The notes under the pieces were generated by a model. That model worked only from the letters and a program-made list of their open reading frames with translations, ran no database searches and had not been told where the DNA came from. The position numbers and the translations under genes are program-made. Shown in pieces: positions 5,551-8,235 of a DNA stretch of 8,235 nucleotides. Positions within the stretch are counted from its first letter, which is position 1; each line of letters begins with the position of its first letter. Source of the DNA: Burkholderia diffusa (GTDB taxonomy: Bacteria > Pseudomonadota > Gammaproteobacteria > Burkholderiales > Burkholderiaceae); the NCBI RefSeq assembly GCF_902499115.1, contig NZ_CABVPN010000056.1, positions 1-8,235 on the forward strand. Reading direction: 5' to 3'.

Positions 5551-7063
5551 TTACGCCGGTTGGGTCTTGAAAACTCGACAAATTCGGAGCCGATAAGAGT
5601 GTTTGACGCGGGCAACCAAGATTCCGTACTCCGGAAAATCCAGAATATTCTTGATCTCCATGTCGCCTTCATCAAATGAAACCTTTCCCTTTAAATTTTG
5701 CACGGTTTGCATTAGCGGGGCCCGCAGTTTCGTCTCATAAACCACATTCGCCTTCGGAAATCCCTCGGTGTACTGGCTGCTGTCAGGGAAGTAGTAATCG
5801 ACAGGAGGCAGTGGCAAGAAGTTCATATTTGCGTCGTAATCTATTGCCGCATACTTTGATGGTCCAATCTGATTGCCACTCATATCAAATGTTGCACTTT
5901 CGAAGTTCAATACGCGGGGCCATTGAGCTGTAATGATTCTGGCGATTGCAGAATCCGCGTTTGACACCTCAGGTGCGTATGGTTGGATTTTTGCCATCGC
6001 AGCGGCTGCAGCGGCCCCGAATTCAACGGGCTGCAAGCGCGGGTCATATTCCACGCCATTTTGGTCGCGAATATAGCCGATAAAATTACTATCCTCACAC
6101 CAATTTCCAATTTTGAGTTGCCCCCCCACACCACATTTGCGGCACGAACATCGTGGAGGGGGTATCTCTCACATATGCCCTGTACTCGATTAGATTAATT
6201 GCATAGGCATACGATGAATCTGGTTCTCGTAAATTTGGCAGGGTCCGCTGAATCATTGCGAGCACGGCAGGCCTCGCTGCAAAGCCAGGATTCAGATAGG
6301 TCTCTACCAAAAGATGTCCGGAAAGGTCATCGGGGTTGAACGCAACATCAACATTCGCTGGTAAAGTTTGAGGTATAGCGTAGCGCAATGCCTTGGTAAC
6401 CAAGTCTGAGTTCGATGTGACATATTCGCCGCCATCAGCCACATAATTTGCAACATTAGCGATTCCAACCACCCTCAAATTTCCCGGCTTAATTTTAGGG
6501 TTCTTGTATACGAGTCGGTGGGTGGCGTTTGCGTATAAATTCCCTTGAGAATGGCCGACGAGTAAAACGCGCCTACCATTATTGACTATGGCATCCGTCG
6601 TCTGCATGACTGCGTCTGAAACACGATCGTCTAAATAAGAGTAGTTTGATTGAAATTTGGCATTTAACGAGGACGATGTTTGATCCCGGACGGTGCTGAT
6701 CATGGATTGGATCGCATCAACGACGTCAGGGGCAATATTTTGAGCGAAACCTCCCGCGACACGCGATAGCATTTCCCAAGTCCAGCCGGGGTTCTCCGAT
6801 AACTTCTGAGAATAAACAGTTATCAAATCATCCAAAAACCCATTTGATTCATTTGGATTTACGCCATAATAGATCGCAACCCCATTGAATTTCGCGCCGA
6901 CCATTGACGACAAGGCATTTCTGCCGTCAATAATATTTCCGGAATTATTCAATATCCCATTGCTATACACTATTTCATAGGGGGCATCACACGAATCGTC
7001 TGCTTGCTGAGAAAATGCAACTGAAGAGAAGGCAAGCAACGTAACCAAAATCAGTTTTTGCAT
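5551..7063 (-). pseudogene. exported alpha/beta-hydrolase (lipase-like), frameshifted at a G7 run
   Basis: The protein begins MQKLILVTLLAFSSVAFSQQ, a clear Sec signal peptide with likely cleavage near residue 18-20, so it is exported. The strand-turn-helix RRVLLVGHSQGNLYA carries the nucleophile Ser172 (GHSQG). Asp220 in TSNSDLVTKALR and His250 in SGHLLVETYL are good candidates for the rest of a lipase/esterase triad. The frame breaks at seven G (plus-strand C at 6121-6127). With six G the protein continues after MWCGG as QLKIGNWCEDSNF for another 190 residues, about 503 in total. As written it ends after 322 residues, all three triad residues retained. The start follows a strong CGGGGGATCC site and overlaps the upstream gene by 13 bp, so translation is coupled. 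The substrate is unknown. The gene is AT-rich compared with its flanks, suggesting transfer. Confidence 0.75.
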
Positions 7064-7641
7064 GGATCCCCCGGTGTTTCCATATAAATGTGCCCCGACA
7101 TGTTCTTCATCGCTACCGAATATGCCTGCCATCGCTCCTTAGAGTTCAACATCATCGAGAGAATGACCTGGGAATCGTCCATCCCACTTCGCCCTATCGA
7201 CTTGCTTATACAATCCAGCGATTTGAACACATTTGTCATATCGGCAACTGCTTGCTCTCGAGCCCCCCCGTTCATTATGAAATTTCTTTGAGATGCGGCG
7301 TAGCGCATCATCGCGGTGCGTTGCGCCGGATCTCGATAATGATTTTCAATATATTTTGAGACGTCATCGCGGACGCCAGTACCCGACGAATCAATACCGC
7401 CGATGGAGGCTGAATGGTCAGTTGAGAGGTCAACCGGAAGCGAATTTCTCGCGTTTGGATTCGGGGTACCCGATGGGGCTACTTTTCTGAGCGATTGAGG
7501 GCGAGACGCATCTCGCGAGGCAGGTTCAGCAGTTGACGCCTGCCGAGTAGGCGATTGATCAGTTTCACGCAGATATGCGTAGGTTCCACCGATAACCAAT
7601 CCTCCGACGGCTATCGAAATTGCAAGATCCCTCGATTTCAT
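7051..7641 (-). CDS. membrane-anchored hypothetical protein with Ca-loop-like motif
   Basis: This 196-residue protein has an N-terminal membrane anchor at about residues 6-24 (LAISIAVGGLVIGGTYAYL), then a low-complexity Ser/Pro/Arg linker to about residue 75. A motif at 84-93, DSSGTGVRDD followed by VSKYIENHY, resembles the calcium-binding loops of dockerin or EF-hand type. A helical domain with Cys144 and Cys194, a possible disulfide, completes it. Proteins with NGVRDDVxxYI occur as uncharacterised neighbours in other proteobacteria as far as I recall; the function is unknown. It is the first gene of the operon, and its stop overlaps the start of the hydrolase. That arrangement suggests a partner role such as a periplasmic tether, chaperone or inhibitor of the hydrolase; this is inference. 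The ribosome-binding site is weak. Confidence 0.65.
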   Translation of the reverse strand: MKSRDLAISIAVGGLVIGGTYAYLRETDQSPTRQASTAEPASRDASRPQSLRKVAPSGTPNPNARNSLPVDLSTDHSASIGGIDSSGTGVRDDVSKYIENHYRDPAQRTAMMRYAASQRNFIMNGGAREQAVADMTNVFKSLDCISKSIGRSGMDDSQVILSMMLNSKERWQAYSVAMKNMSGHIYMETPGDPCKN

Positions 7642-7676
7642 TTTTATGGTCTCATGCCTATGGTTATTTTTTCAAG

Positions 7677-7704
7677 ACTATAGGTGGTATCAATAAAAAT
7701 GCAA
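7677..7704 (-). promoter_or_regulatory. candidate sigma70 promoter for the hydrolase operon
   Basis: On the minus strand TTGCAT (plus 7699-7704) and TATAGT (plus 7677-7682) are separated by 16 bases, 36 bases before the ATG at 7641. The -10 box matches the consensus at five of six positions and the -35 box is weak. The surrounding DNA is strongly AT-rich, a typical target for H-NS-type silencing. No transcription start is known. Confidence 0.4.
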
Positions 7705-7759
7705 GGAAGTTGTCGGTCTATTCGAAGTTTTATATTCCTTGCCCCTTAGCGCGTTGGGT

Positions 7760-7815
7760 GCCAGATCTTCGCCGCTCACGAGCGGCTCCGCTACGAGCAC
7801 CAACTCGCAGCATAA
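7760..7815 (+). pseudogene. 3'-end remnant of a second SRAP gene
   Basis: This 56-base stretch aligns without gaps to the last 56 bases of the SRAP gene (5314-5369) with 43 identities. In the matching frame it reads QIFAAHERLRYEHQLAA and stop, against REILADRERPHYEHQLAA and stop in the other copy. A 12-base core, CTACGAGCACCA, is identical in both (5345-5356 and 7791-7802). Upstream of 7760 the similarity ends abruptly and AT-rich DNA begins. The differences are mostly synonymous or conservative, so this is a diverged homologue and not a recent copy. It lies just before the LexA box of imuA, suggesting that an SRAP gene once stood upstream of imuA and lost its 5' part. Confidence 0.7.
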
Positions 7816-7824
7816 ACACGGGGG

Positions 7825-7854
7825 TTGGATGGTCGGTTGTCTCCGGCATATACT
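7825..7854 (+). promoter_or_regulatory. candidate imuA promoter
   Basis: TTGGAT (7825-7830) and TATACT (7849-7854) are 18 bases apart and resemble a sigma70 promoter. The -10 box overlaps the first two bases of the LexA site, so bound LexA would block RNA polymerase. The predicted start lies about 25-30 bases before the imuA ATG. Confidence 0.45.
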
Positions 7855-7868
7855 GTACAAACATACAG
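7853..7868 (+). promoter_or_regulatory. LexA operator (SOS box)
   Basis: CTGTACAAACATACAG is a perfect CTGT-N8-ACAG palindrome core, the classical LexA operator of gamma- and betaproteobacteria, with an AT-containing centre. It ends 20 bases before the imuA start codon and overlaps the -10 box of the candidate promoter. ImuA genes are well-known members of the SOS regulon, so gene and site support each other. Confidence 0.85.
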
Positions 7869-7888
7869 TATTTTGCGTAACCGACCCC

Positions 7889-8164
7889 ATGCACCCCGCC
7901 CTCGCCCATCCTGAAGTCATCCACCCGGCCCTTTGGCGCGCCAGTCAGCTGGCGCGCTCGAGCGTGCGCGGCGTCGATACGGGCCATCCGGAACTGACGG
8001 CCGAACTGCCCGGCGGCGGTTGGCCGGCCGGCGCGCTGATCGAACTGCTCGCGCCGCAGCCTGGAATCGGTGAGCTCCGGCTGCTGGCGCCGGTGCTCGC
8101 GCGTGCGGCCGGTAAGCCGGTGATGCTGATCCAGCCGCCGCATGCGCTGCAACCGCTGGCGCTA
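7889..8164 (+). pseudogene. imuA: imuA, translesion synthesis accessory protein, 3'-truncated
   Basis: ImuA is a RecA/SulA-like protein that works with ImuB and DnaE2 in SOS-induced mutagenic translesion synthesis. The visible 92 residues include the conserved family start IHPALWRASQL and TAELPGGGWPAGALIELL, then PQPGIGELRLLAPVL and PPHALQPLAL, a near-perfect match to the N-terminal region of Burkholderia-type ImuA. The family is usually about 230 residues or more, but the coding sense ends after LAL. The frame then enters unrelated DNA at about 8164 and stops at 8225-8227, adding a foreign tail. The ATG at 7889 is chosen because it sits 20 bases behind the LexA box; the frame's upstream extension overlaps the SRAP remnant and is not coding. 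The break looks like an insertion-sequence boundary. Confidence 0.85.
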
Positions 8165-8235
8165 GTGTCCTGTTCCGCTGATTCGCGAGCAAAGTCGATG
8201 CAGCTTTTCGAGGATGGAATCGGCTGAGGCGGTCC
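8165..8235 (-). mobile_element. probable end of an insertion sequence inside imuA
   Basis: ImuA homology stops abruptly at about 8164 and the following bases start TGTCCTGTTCCG, which could be the terminal repeat of an insertion sequence. On the minus strand an open frame enters from the window edge and reads ADSILEKLHRLCSRISG, ending with GTGH and a TAG at 8162-8164. This resembles the C-terminus of an IS21-type IstB helper (ADAILDRL..HRI), but the piece is too short to be sure. The family, the other end and the target duplication lie outside the window. A rearrangement junction is the alternative. Confidence 0.45.

Noticed and set aside
7064..7085. GGAAACACCGG before the hydrolase start as another copy of the leader motif
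   Set aside because: It lies inside the coding end of the upstream gene, differs from CGGAAAAC at the key bases, and is explained by the ribosome-binding site.
7739..7888. Upstream extension of the imuA frame
   Set aside because: It would cross the LexA box and read the SRAP remnant in the wrong frame; the ATG at 7889 matches the family start.
1..8235. CRISPR arrays, tRNA or rRNA genes
   Set aside because: No regularly spaced repeats, cloverleaf-like sequences or rRNA signatures were seen on either strand.

Overview
The window looks like an accessory stretch of a high-GC betaproteobacterial chromosome, most likely Burkholderia or a close relative. The support is a GC-rich codon bias in most genes, a short H-NS-family protein of the Burkholderia/Ralstonia type, an SRAP (YedK/HMCES-like) gene of the long coiled-coil form, and the start of an imuA gene behind a LexA box. 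The genus is an inference from protein style; no database was searched.

Layout. (1) Positions 52-3842, minus strand: a compact run of about nine or ten small genes, nearly all of unknown function. Three encode predicted membrane proteins. One (2004-2747) encodes a 247-residue protein with an R-N-x3-H motif typical of HEPN RNases. Gaps are mostly 15-35 bp, and many hold the same leader, CGGAAAAC followed by a purine-rich ribosome-binding site, directly after the upstream stop codon. One member (3069-3319) looks broken. (2) Positions 4005-5550, plus strand: an H-NS-like gene, a possible 34-residue ORF overlapping its stop, an SRAP gene with a one-base deletion, and a possible 52-residue ORF. 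(3) Positions 5551-7641, minus strand, visibly AT-richer than its surroundings: an operon of an N-terminally anchored protein with a Dx3GxGxxDD loop and an exported alpha/beta-hydrolase with a GHSQG nucleophile elbow. The hydrolase is frameshifted at a run of seven G. (4) Positions 7760-8235: a fragment matching only the 3' end of an SRAP gene, a LexA-box promoter, and an imuA gene cut after about 92 codons by what looks like the end of an insertion sequence.

How the parts relate. SRAP (abasic-site and DNA-protein crosslink handling) and ImuA (mutagenic translesion synthesis) belong to the DNA damage response. The SRAP 3' fragment just upstream of imuA suggests an original SRAP-imuA arrangement that was broken when foreign DNA carrying the AT-rich hydrolase operon arrived. 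The H-NS-like protein fits a region of acquired DNA. At least three genes are disrupted by frame changes and one by an insertion, so the region is either decaying or contains base-calling errors. Nothing here is a recognised complete defence or secretion system. The strongest unexplained signals are the repeated intercistronic leader and the paired SRAP 3' ends bracketing the AT-rich module.
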